Origin: Gadus chalcogrammus
Lineage: Eukaryota; Chordata; Actinopteri; Gadiformes; Gadidae
NCBI RefSeq assembly: GCF_026213295.1
Contig: NC_079426.1
Location: 19,265,209-19,329,208, forward strand
Reading direction: 5' to 3'
DNA length: 64,000 nucleotides
Shown: positions 1 through 13,812 of the stretch, in pieces
How the letters are laid out: each line of letters begins with the position of its first letter
Position numbering within the stretch: position 1 is the first letter of the stretch
Notes under the pieces: generated by a model
What the model saw: only the letters and a program-made list of their open reading frames with translations
The model's database searches: none
What the model was told of the DNA's origin: nothing
Made by a program: the position numbers and the translations under genes

Positions 1-2068
<2,068 letters not shown>

Positions 2069-2119
2069 CGCAGTCTCAGTTAGGTTTCGAGGTACGAACA
2101 GGCTCCCACCTGTTCGCTT

Positions 2120-2121
<2 letters not shown>

Positions 2122-2150
<29 letters not shown>
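2122..2150. repeat. (GA)n microsatellite
   Basis: About 14 GA units, 55 bp downstream of the TG tract. Confidence 0.9.
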
Positions 2151-2704
2151 CAGTGTAAAGACGGAGCGCCAGTGCCCCGCCCTGTTTTCTGTCTCTGAAT
2201 AACAAAGCTGCGTCACCGTTCAGGAGGAGCAACTGTTCAATCATAGCCAGGCTCACACACGAGAATCATGGCTGGGCAACATAATGAACATTACATTTAC
2301 CTCGCCAGTTTCACATTTTGTATGATGTCTTAATTCACCAGGTCGAGACCGAAAGGCTTTCCTCTGTTCTCCTTACAAGACTAAAAGAAAACTAAGTGTG
2401 GCGATCGAGTCCGAGTCCTACGTCGATATCGGGGTTTTCTTGAGACGCATGAGATCCAGGAATATATCTGCTTGTTGCATCCAGGCTACCTGCTCACAAA
2501 AGACACAAAAGGTATGTTCTTCATGACTAAACCGTATGTATTGCTGGCAACATCGAAGTACGCTAGATTTTTCTTCAAGTAGTAAAATCACTTTTATAAA
2601 GTTTCACATTTGTGCGTAGACATTCAATGGTTAATTTTTGTAAATTATTATTAGAATGAGCTGAGAAGGAAAAAGTAAACCATTAAGTTCTTACTAGGAA
2701 ACCG
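2151..2704. other. Non-coding stretch
   Basis: Nothing with a family signature. The sequence is moderately GC-rich to about 2520, then AT-rich. Confidence 0.4.
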
Positions 2705-3075
2705 ACCCTGTGTCCACCGAGATATAACATGAAGTTATGGCCTGTGTTCACCGAGGTATAAATGAAGTTATGGCCTGTGTTCACCGAGATATAAATGAAG
2801 TTATGGTCTGTGTTCACCGAGATATAACATGAAGTTATGGTCTGTGTTCACCGCCTGGCTCCATGAAGATATGGTCTGTGTTCACCGAGATGTATCATGA
2901 AGTCATGGTCTGTATTCAACGAGATATAACAAAGTTATTGTCTGTGTTCAACTAGATATAACAAAGTTATGGTTACCATAACTTCATGTTATATCTTGGT
3001 GAGCACGTACGATAATGGTCTGTGTTCTCCGACACAGACCTATAACATTAAGTTATGGTCGGTGTTACTGAAGTT
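2705..3075. repeat. 33-34 bp minisatellite with one inverted unit
   Basis: About ten degenerate tandem units. Each contains GTGTTCACCGAGATATAA followed by a form of ATGAAGTTATGG. Some units end in CAAAGTTATGG. Near 2971-3006 one unit lies in reverse orientation (CCATAACTTCATGTTATATC), so the array contains an internal hairpin. The last units are strongly diverged. Confidence 0.9.
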
Positions 3076-3207
3076 ATGGACTGAACGATACAGCGATGCT
3101 GCGTTCAAGAACACTCGGAACTCGGAATAAACTTTTTAAAAAATGAATTGACATTTAATTGAATGAATGCAATTAGATCTAGTGTTATAGAATATTTCGC
3201 GGTCACT

Positions 3208-3266
3208 GCCTGGTTCTCGTAGCCTGGTTCTAATAGCCTGGTTCTCAAAACCTGGTTCTCAAAGCC
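3208..3266. repeat. Short tandem repeat, 15-17 bp unit
   Basis: Four copies of a unit built on GCCTGGTTCTC with small length changes between copies. Confidence 0.85.
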
Positions 3267-4065
3267 TATCCACTGAGTAGGGCGGTTGTGGCTGTAGTCA
3301 GTGGGTTGAAGTAAGACATCGGAGTGACTATTTTGATAAGGCCTTTTGGTGATAAGACCAAACTTTCTCCAGTGAGTACAAAGCGGGCAGAGCCGGAGTT
3401 TAAACCGGTAACCTCAGGTGTGGAGAATGTGAAAAATAACATATTAGGCCTATTTAGGACATCTTCGAAATTATTTTTCTTTTTATAGTGATACAAAAGA
3501 AATGAGGCTATGTTGCCCATCATCATGCTGTTAATACAACCTCCTGTGATGTCCACTTGAAATTATGAAACGAACAGAAGTGGGAAGTTCATGGGAAGAC
3601 CTTGAATCCACCGACCGCAGTGTTGGTTTGACATTACTGGCAGATTGTATCCTTTTGTATTGCAACTATAATGTCAAGTTCTGCAGTCTTTGCAAAAGAG
3701 TGTGTGAGTATCTGTTTAGGAATTGATGCATACTAGTGTAAGTTCGATGAATGGAGTTTCTCCTGGAGATATTTTCATTGCTGTTTGGTCTGTTTGTATG
3801 TGAATTTACAACAACGGCCAGTTTGTATGTGAAGCTCTGATATTTGCCAGGTTGTACGTGGAGAAACAACAATAGCACAAAACTGGAAAAGATAAAACGT
3901 TCTCCTATATTTAGAATCAGGACTGTGTGTCAGTGCCGGAAACATTAGTAGTCTGTCGTATACAAAAATGGATTCAACTCCAAGAACCCATGTGGATTGG
4001 ATTTGTATAAATAGGCCTATAACAAAAGGAAAAAAAAAAATAATAATAATAATTTGTACCACAGT
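3267..4065. other. Non-coding stretch
   Basis: No gene recognised. It ends in an A-run and (TAA)n at 4029-4052, directly beside the next transposon. Confidence 0.4.
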
Positions 4066-4068
4066 TTA

Positions 4069-5045
4069 CTGTCCGTCCACACCAGAAGCGAATTGAGCGA
4101 CCAAATCGCCGGAAGTCATTCACTTTCTATGGGCAAGAGCGACCAGAGCGACCAAAGCGACCAACGCTACCAGCGGCCAAAGTTGAGCGACCAGAGCGTC
4201 AAAAAGAAGTTGAAAACTTTTTAACTTTATGCAAATGACTATTATTCGCTTCAGCGACCAAACACTGACAGCCAATCGGAATGTAGACGCTCTTCTCTTG
4301 CGTGGATCCCAGGGAACATCGGCAGGCACTTTGGTTCCTACCTACCTTTATTCACTCACTGAACAAAATGTCGGCTGAAGTATTAATCGCGGCTGTAACT
4401 GGGCACCCGGTGTTGTACGAACCCACCCTTTTTCAGTTCAGAGATCGAAACGCCATAGTGGTTTGGATATCAAGTGATGATAAGCGGGATTATTTATAGG
4501 CTACATCTAGAACGTTTGTATTTAAGCGGGAATCATTATAATTTGCTCTACATGCCACCAATCTAACCAAACAATCGCGTGTAGCATGCTTTAAACAAAA
4601 CCAAAAAAGTATTTGAAATCGTCACATAAACAAACTAATCGACAAGACGAGGGATAAATGACAAGGGATATATCTCTTGTCTTTTATCCCTCTATTCCCC
4701 ACTATTCACGGAGCCTGAGGTGAATCATTTTTAATTAAACTAACATTTTAGGATTTTTTTTATATTGGGGGGAATCACTGTCCTACTTGTTGTCGAAGCA
4801 CTTTATCGAACAAGCAAAACCGTCTCGGCAATATGGCCAAGGTGTATGGGAGAGTTCACTATTTGATATATGGCTGTCTGTAGGGCCTACTAAACGCATA
4901 CGGCTCCTTTAAATGCGTCTGCATAATTGAATTGTACGTCATGAGCGCCTTGAGCGACCAAAGCGAACAGAAAAATTCGCAGCGAAACTTTGTGAGCGAC
5001 CAGAGCGTCCTTGACGCTTTGGTCGCTCCTGGTGTGGACGTACAG
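4069..5045. mobile_element. Non-autonomous Harbinger-type DNA transposon, TTA TSD
   Basis: The ends are inverted copies: CTGTCCGTCCACACCAG on the left and, read in reverse complement, CTGTACGTCCACACCAGG on the right. Both continue into GAGCGACCAAAGCG-rich subterminal sequence. A TTA trinucleotide flanks both ends (4066-4068 and 5046-5048), the target duplication expected for PIF/Harbinger elements. The interior (977 bp in total) has no transposase. It contains a hairpin at 4649-4692 with arms beginning GAGGGATAAA. Assignment to Harbinger rests on the TSD only. Confidence 0.8.
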
Positions 5046-5048
5046 TTA

Positions 5049-5819
5049 GGGTTATGGTCAGTAAATTGTATTCACTGTTTGTTGTTACGCAGCCTCAGGA
5101 TTCATTTAACTACCTAAAGCCAGCTAAGCTATTGCAAAGAAAATAAAAACTCAAGAAATTACACACAAATAGATCGATGATATGACTGGCGATGAAATCC
5201 ATATTTTTGCAGGACCCACTACCTGACAAAGCACAACTCTTTAAAGCATCTTGGAGGTGTGTTCAAACTTATTGCAAGGGCATAATATATGCTTAGCTGC
5301 ATAGTTACATCTAATTACATAATTACATTATTGTCATAAAATGTATCTAGCAGTAATACTTGGATCAAAGTAACCTGTAACCAGTATAAAAAAAACATTT
5401 GGAAGAGTTTGTACTTATCCTTATAAGTGCAAAAAATGAGACAAAATTCATAGTGTTAAGAAAGGGACATCGTTCACAAGGAGAACATGCAGCCAAACGT
5501 CTCCCCCCTTGCCAAGACTTGGAGCCATGGTTCCTATTGTTTAGCTTACCCTAACAACTTGTCACTCTCCATTCTTCACTACCATGACAGAACTGCATAT
5601 GTTTGGCTGTATCAACGATTTAATTGGTTTTGCATTGCACATTTTGTCACTGTTTTGATTGGCTTTCCCCGAATATATTATAACAACTTACCCTTGCTTA
5701 CTTGTTTCATTTTAATCTTGTTAAAGCAGAATTGTTTACCACGAGGGATACAATGATTAAGGATAAGGTCCCATCATGGTATGGTGCTGGAAGTCTACCT
5801 TGGCGTTACAAGCAAATGT
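5049..5819. other. Non-coding stretch
   Basis: AT-rich sequence between two DNA transposons. No exon or repeat structure recognised. Confidence 0.4.
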
Positions 5820-5827
5820 GTACTTGC

Positions 5828-6680
5828 TAGGGATGTGTCGGTCGCGACTGATTCGTTACAAAGAACGAATCCCGAACGTGAACGACAAGAACTGGTTCCC
5901 CAAAACAAGAAGAACTGGTTCTTTGATTCTTTTTTTTTAACATCAACCAAACATATGGTCACGTAAATAAAATATACAAACGAACAGAGCTCCGTCTCCC
6001 CGCGACTCATATTGATTGAGTCTACAACTTCCTCAAAGATTCAGCCAATGAGAGGTAACAATGGTGTTGGAATGGCACCTGGGTAAACCAATGACAAGGC
6101 GGTACCGTCGAATATGCGCGCTTTCTCTCTCTGACGTATCTTGGGTCATACCATTCGACTCATATATCCCCCTACATTTTTTCGAAAATAGACTTGACCT
6201 CCATCTGTTTATTGGATAAACACATTTCCCAATCCCAGGAGTCTTTGCTCCATTCTACGTCAATTTAAGAACAAACAAAGAAATTAAACTGCAGTTCGTA
6301 TTTTTTATTTATGACCATGCAAGTTCTGTAATGCCTGAACAATGAAGAATTAAATGTAAAGTAAAATAAAATTATAAATGTAAAACCATGAATGAAATAT
6401 AGAGAGTAAGCAAGTGGTATAAATATTGGTGGGACGTTCGACATACTAAATAGCAGGCATCTCCAAACGGCGGACTGCGGATTTGACGGTCCTATCCGGA
6501 CCCACGACATATTAAAAAAAAAAAAAATTATAAAAAAAAGTTTTTTTATTTTTAATTTTTTTTAAGATGTAATCTGACGTAACGAACGAATCAAAACGAA
6601 CGAATCAAATAAACGAATCGTTATAGTGAACTGAACTGAAAGAACTAGTTCCCGGAAAAGAATCATTTTGCCCATCCCTA
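5828..6680. mobile_element. Non-autonomous hAT transposon, 8-bp TSD GTACTTGC
   Basis: The 853-bp element begins TAGGGATGTG and ends CCCATCCCTA. It is flanked by perfect 8-bp duplications GTACTTGC at 5820-5827 and 6681-6688, diagnostic of the hAT superfamily. Subterminal sequence carries clusters of GAACGAAT/ATTCGTT motifs, likely degenerate transposase-binding repeats. No transposase frame is present. The outer hAT at 47316-49007 has similar subterminal motifs. Confidence 0.93.
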
Positions 6681-8361
<1,681 letters not shown>

Positions 8362-8369
8362 CTGTCTCC

Positions 8370-9081
8370 CAGTGTTGTTTTTGGCAGGCATTTTAGATTT
8401 AGTTTTAGTCTTAGTCTTTTTGACGAAATGCTTCTTAGTTTTAGTCCCATTTTAGTCATTTCTATCTTTGAAAGTTTTAGTCTAGTTTTAGTCTGACGAA
8501 AACTCAAAAGGTTTTAGTCTAGTTTTAGTCCGACGAAAACTCGTCCACCAGCCTCTCTCTGTAGTGTGTGTGTGCCGTGTGCGTGCAGGCGCAGCTGCGC
8601 GCGAGCACACGAGCCAGTGTTGCGGGCGGGGGGGGGGGGGGGGGTGGAAGGGTCAAACGTGACGCGTTTTATCCAATCAGGTTGCTTGGATGCTCCCATT
8701 GAAACCCATTCTATTCTACGTGAACCACCTACATGTAAGCCGCTAGAAGCAGTTAAAATTGGAGCGGACTAGAGCGGACTGGAGCGGAGTCAAATCCCCG
8801 CTCCGGCCTTTGAATTTAAAACCGCTCTGCGCTCCAACCCGCTCCAACGTATTTCTTCCGCTCCGCTCCACCACCCGCTCCACGCTCCGCTCCGCTCACA
8901 TGCTCTCACTAACAATTTAGTCTCGTCTAGTTCTCGTCTGACGAAAATGTCTAAATATTTCGTCACATTTTAGTCTTTATATGGCTTTGGTGACGTTCGT
9001 CTTAGTCTCGTTTTCGTCATGGAAAAAAGGGGTCTGACGACGTCATTTTCGTTTTCGTCTTGCCTGACGAAAACAACACTG
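8370..9081. mobile_element. Non-autonomous hAT transposon, 8-bp TSD CTGTCTCC
   Basis: The ends are CAGTGTTGTTTTTGGCAGG on the left and CCTGACGAAAACAACACTG on the right, flanked by perfect CTGTCTCC copies at 8362-8369 and 9082-9089. Subterminal repeats of TTTTAGTC and GACGAAAA occur on both sides. The middle holds a G-run (about 8629-8644) and a purine/pyrimidine-skewed block of GGAGCGGA and CGCTCC repeats at 8760-8900. No transposase is present. Confidence 0.93.
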
Positions 9082-9089
9082 CTGTCTCC

Positions 9090-9466
9090 TCCATAGTCAG
9101 GCGGCTTAGGACCAGATTTGAGAAAAATGGGGACACGGCGGACAAAAGCACCAAATTTTTTCCACAGGTTCTCCATCACCATACCTTTCAATTTAGAGGG
9201 GGTTCCACTTAATCAAGATGGTGGAAGGCGGCCATCTTGGATTTCCAAGATTTTCGCATGTAAAACCTATAAATGTCAATATATCAGCTTCCAAGTCACT
9301 TAGAAGGTCAATCTTGGTGTCAAAATGTACATTTGCTGGGTCAATGAATGCAGTAAAGATGTTAGGAATATCAGTAAGTGATGTTTTACCAACAGTAGAT
9401 CATTTTTTTTGCATGCTATTTACACAATTAGTGAAATTAGTTGACAATTATCTTAGTTACAATTAG
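9090..9466. other. Non-coding upstream segment of the nuclease-like fossil
   Basis: AT-rich. The coding frame that follows is closed by TAG at 9464-9466, which could equally be a splice acceptor AG after a pyrimidine-poor tract. If so, the reading frame downstream is a 3' exon and earlier exons are missing or not recognised here. Confidence 0.35.
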
Positions 9467-11250
9467 AAACAACAACATCACGAAGAAGGACTGCCCACAC
9501 AGAAGATATTCAAAGGCCAAGCCCTCACTCTGGTGACCACCATCAGTGGGATGAGCAATCCATTCCTAGACAACACCCCAGAGCTACTTACGCTGGACAC
9601 ACGGAATGTGATTGACGGGTCTGTGGTCAACACTGTCCGCCATGTGGAATCAGTGGGCAGGGATCAGTACAACAACTACAATAAGACAGTGATAGTGGAC
9701 CGCACACACTCCATCCATGAGCCCATCAAACATAACTCGCTGCCGCTCTTCAGATGCCCAACACCCAAGACCAAGAGCAAGCAGGCAGGGCAGATCTCAA
9801 TGTTGAAGGATGATGTGGCACTCTTCTCACGATTGTACATAGCCACTCAACACAGAGAGGGGGACCTGAGCACCTTCTTTGAGCACGAAAACCATCCATA
9901 CCCTCCTTCTCTATCTGATAGAGGGAAACTACGGCTGGGAAAGAAGTCAGATCTGCTAAACGTCCTTGTACAGAAGACACAACCGGAACCTCCTGCTACT
10001 TTTGATGTCAAAGTACTTGACGGAGCTGCTGTGGTCCACTTCCTGTCCCCTACCAACATCACCACGTTTGAAGAATATGCCAGCTGTGTCTTTATTCCCC
10101 ACATCATAAAACACTTGTGGACCTCTAAAAGAGTTGACGTCGTCTGGGATACTTACTTCCCCAGCAGTCTAAAAGAGTCAACCAGGGAGAAGCGAGGCAA
10201 AGGGATACGACGGAAGGTGTCTGGTCAGAACAACCTGCCGGGGAATTGGCCAGATTTCCTGCGTGACCCTAAGAACAAGGAGGAACTCTTCACCTTTAAC
10301 TCAGGGAAGATTGAGTCCACTGTGTGGCCAGGGGGGAAGCTGGTCTTCATTACCTCTGGAACCAGAGTGGTCGGCACAGACACCAGCCACTCCATGCTGC
10401 CATGCAACCATGAAGAGGCCGATACTAGGATACTGATCCACCTGCTTGATGCCCTGGAGCATGGCTCTTCTACCTGCTTGGTGCGCACTGTGGATACAGA
10501 TGTTGTTGTGATCCTCATTGGCAAGTTCCATGCCCTGCTCACCCAGTATCCAGCTGCAAACATCTGGATTGCTTTTGGCACTGGCAAGAACTACACCTAT
10601 CTGCATGTAAATACCATCAGCCACGCTCTGGGAAAGGACAAGTCAACCGCTCTTCCAGTCTTCCACTGCTACACAGGCTGTGACACAACCTCAGCATTCT
10701 GTGGGAAGGGGAAGAAGTCAGCATGGATTGCTTGGAACTCCTACCCAGAGGTCACACAGGCCTTCAACTACATAGCAGCAAATCCGCACACTGCTGTGAC
10801 CATAGATGCCCAACACTTCCGATGTCTGGAGCGCTTCACTGTTGTTCTTTATGACAAGACAGTACAAGGGCGACAAAAGAGAGTGAATTGGAATCAGTGA
10901 ATGGTGCAAGAAGAGAGTTGTTCTGCCAGAAGACCAAGGCAATGGAACATATTCCACCAACCCAAGGAGCACTGATCCAACACGTGAAAAGAGTCACTTA
11001 CCAGTCTGGGATCTGGTCAACATCCGAAAAAACCCAGCAGCCAATAACCAGCCCTGAAGGATGGGGATGGACACTGGATGTAGACAGCCAGGCCTGGCTT
11101 CCTGTGTGGAGCAACTTGCCAATCGCTTCAAAAGCCTGCAGTGAACTAATCAAATGCAGTTGTATAAAGGACTGTACGGCAAGGTGCTCATGCAAAAAAG
11201 CACAGTGGAATTGCACAGGCCTTTGCAGTTGCAAATGTTACACCAACTAA
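9467..11250 (+). pseudogene. FEN1/XPG-like nuclease plus CXC Cys-rich domain, frameshifted
   Basis: An open frame runs 9467-10900 (first in-frame Met of a usual kind at 9551) and continues, after a one-base shift at about 10859-10861, to a stop at 11250. Counting from codon 9533, residues fit the FEN1/XPG order: VLDGAAVVHF (Asp163, first metal ligand), VVWDTY followed by a Lys/Arg-rich stretch (Asp206), HEEADTR (293-299, XPG-I acidic cluster), DTDVVV (321-326), then GCDTTSAFCGKGKKSA (382-397), resembling the FEN1 helix-3-turn-helix entry. The shifted part ends with about ten cysteines spaced as in tesmin/TSO1 CXC domains (KCSCIKDCTARCSC). I recall similar multicopy proteins in fish and cnidarian genomes. 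A link to XPG-bearing Academ transposons is possible but not shown. Function would be structure-specific DNA cleavage if active. All five acidic positions are retained. No terminal repeats were identified around it. Confidence 0.65.
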
Positions 11251-13257
11251 ATACACTAGCAAACTAATAAGAAAGGAGGGTTGGTTTTGGGGGGGGGGGG
11301 AAGGTAAATGAAATTCCAGGGGGGGACTGATGTACTGGTTCCGCTTCTCTCTCTCCCCTGCATGCTGTTGGACAAAGGCTGAGCACGATACAGGACGATG
11401 CAGGACGATTTTTTATCACAAAGGGAAATTCTTTTAGGGAAGGGGTTTGTTATTTTTTGTGCACCACTGTTTCCCCTCTTTGTGTAACATTAAAGTTCAG
11501 TTTACCTTTATATTCTGTGTCCAGAATTAATATATTAAAGATCCCATGCCATTCTATTTTATGATGCTTTAATATAGGTATTAGTGGGCCACAAACACAG
11601 TATTCAAAGACGTCCCCGAAATTCAGCCGTGGTGCAGAGTTACAGCCACTCCGAACCTGTCGCACATTGAGCTTACCACACTTCCCAACCATCACCATTT
11701 TAATACTAACAACAATGTTGATAATGCCCTGGGCGTGCTATTCTATTCATTTGAGTGGCATATCTCTCTGGAAATTTACAAGTGATGTACATGTTTGAAT
11801 ACTGTATTTAACACTGTATATCAGTGATCTATGTTTCCAGTTTAGCAGTTGTTTTGGGTCAATGGCCACAGCTTTTACCCATTTGGGATATGTTAAGGGG
11901 ATATTAAACTCTTAAATGGTTATTATGGGCATATGCTATTGCACACACGGGCATGATTGTATATGTGCAATTATCTCAGTGGCTTGGTGTGAATAGTGGT
12001 GTGTACTTTAGATATTTGGTATCCAGGTACCAAATCACCTCAAGTGCTTTCCTGTATCACACACCATGCACTTTAGCCTCTATTTCAGTCCCTCAATCAG
12101 GCTGTCTTTAAATGTAACATACCAGGTTGCATCTGAACGCAAAGAAGCATCCAAATTGTGTGTTTGAATTGACTCACTCTTTCCTTTTTCACTAAGGCTT
12201 TAATTGAAAGGTTATTACTGTCGATTATCATTCTGCATTAACTTGCTGTTCGTTCGATTTTTAACAAGGTGGATTTTAATCCCCAATGTGTTCCAAAAAT
12301 GGTCTGATCAGTGGGGAAATCTCGCATGGTACTGTTGCCTTGGTTGGCAAATGCATGCCGTTCAAATGGTGGCACGGCTTCAAACTTATTTCCAAACCTT
12401 TTTGGTCCATTATGTCACAACCTCTGTCTAAACTTGTGCAACATAAGTCATCCCTTCCAGAGAAAGAGTTGACTCAACCTTGTTGTTTAAACAGTGCTTG
12501 CCATTATCATTTTTAACAAAAGTGTTCCAGACACTATATGAAATGCACCCCTCTTAACCTGTCTTTGTCCTGTAGGTAAACTATGGCTCCCTATCTATTT
12601 CTGTCCTTGGTGTATCTGGGTTCATTTTGGGGTCAAGATTGACTAGCTGACTGATAATAGAGGCCTCATCAGAAGAAAAAGCGTTCAAATTGTTGCCCTA
12701 TCCTGTCCCCATGGGTGTTATTCACACTTTGAATTGTAACACCTGCATCGCACTGATGCATAATAACATTCATATGTCTTCATATTTGGTATTCAGATTT
12801 GTTCTGGGTTCATTGAGCGAAGTGGAAATGATACATGTCTGTGTTACAAGACACACAGAACAGATGAACTGCAGAGCTAGGCCCACTGCCCATGACTAAT
12901 GAGCCACATAAGCCTGGTTTACACGGTCCTGTTGCATTATAAACACTTCTTGGCAGGTAAAATGAGTCTATCTATAGAAAGGGCTGTGCTTCCTTAATGT
13001 GGTGCTCATCATTTCCTAAATGATGTGCTCTGTAGCACAGTAGAGGCTTCCCCTTTTGTTTCTCATGTTACTGTTAAACAGAACTGAAAGTGTGTGTGTG
13101 TGTGTGCGTGTTTGTGTGTTTAGGTAGAGGGTAAACGTACAAGATTACCTATCTGTTTACCGGAGGTGTCACACAGCGTCCCCGGCACATGAATGATTAA
13201 CCTCTCCCACTGATTTGAGGTAAACCCCCTCCCTGAACAATCAGTTCAGTTAATGTC
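11251..13257. other. Non-coding stretch with G-runs
   Basis: Contains G-runs at about 11289-11300 and 11320-11325. The part 11520-11700 resembles a dispersed repeat, but I could not delimit it. No exon recognised. Confidence 0.4.
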
Positions 13258-13381
13258 CAGCAATATCACACGAGAGGGAGTGCTGTTGTATTGAATATGA
13301 GCACGGCTGTGATCCAGTAGGCCGAGTGCCGAATATAATCACAGCCGTGTTGATATACAACAGCACAAGTGTTATATTGCT
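13258..13381. repeat. Imperfect inverted repeat (hairpin)
   Basis: Left arm about 13259-13313 begins AGCAATATCACACGAG and ends CACGGCTGTGAT. Right arm 13338-13381 begins ATCACAGCCGTG and ends GTTATATTGCT. Arms share GTGCTGTTGTAT. The right arm runs directly into a possible repeat at 13384. Confidence 0.75.
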
Positions 13382-13383
13382 TT

Positions 13384-13808
13384 TATACAACAGTTCTACA
13401 AGCGCCAATTATTAGTTAACTTTTAAGCAACAAAAGATTATGATTGGTTTGTTTATTTCATGATTTATTTGGCTTGGCCAACAAAAATAGATCCTCAAAC
13501 TGGACTTGATCTGAACTGTTTCCAAGCAACACATTAACACACTAGCTTGCTACTTTTCATACCATTCATATGTTTAAGTGATATCGACTCATAGGTTATG
13601 TCTGGAAACATGTCCATCTTTGCGATGCAAAGTTTGTTGCAATCAAAGCTACATAAGGACCGTTAATGACATTAACGGTTATTAGAACACCTGTAAAGCG
13701 GAGTGATGCATGTATAGGTAAATGTCTCAGTGCTGTTAAACTCTATCAGTACTCATGGAATGCCTCTTGTCTAATCAAATTACTTGTTCGGAACTAACTG
13801 TTGTATAA
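13384..13808. mobile_element. Possible short element with TATACAACAGTT ends
   Basis: TATACAACAGTT at the left and AACTGTTGTATA at the right are inverted copies. The left half is homologous, in reverse orientation, to 39400-39565, including shared AACAAAAATAGATCC and TATACAACAGTT. Two dispersed related copies in one window support a mobile repeat. Superfamily is not determined and no clean TSD was seen. Confidence 0.5.
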
Positions 13809-13812
13809 TTTA

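Noticed and set aside
10840..10900. Programmed ribosomal frameshift in the nuclease-CXC gene
   Set aside because: No slippery heptamer or downstream pseudoknot is evident; an indel is simpler.
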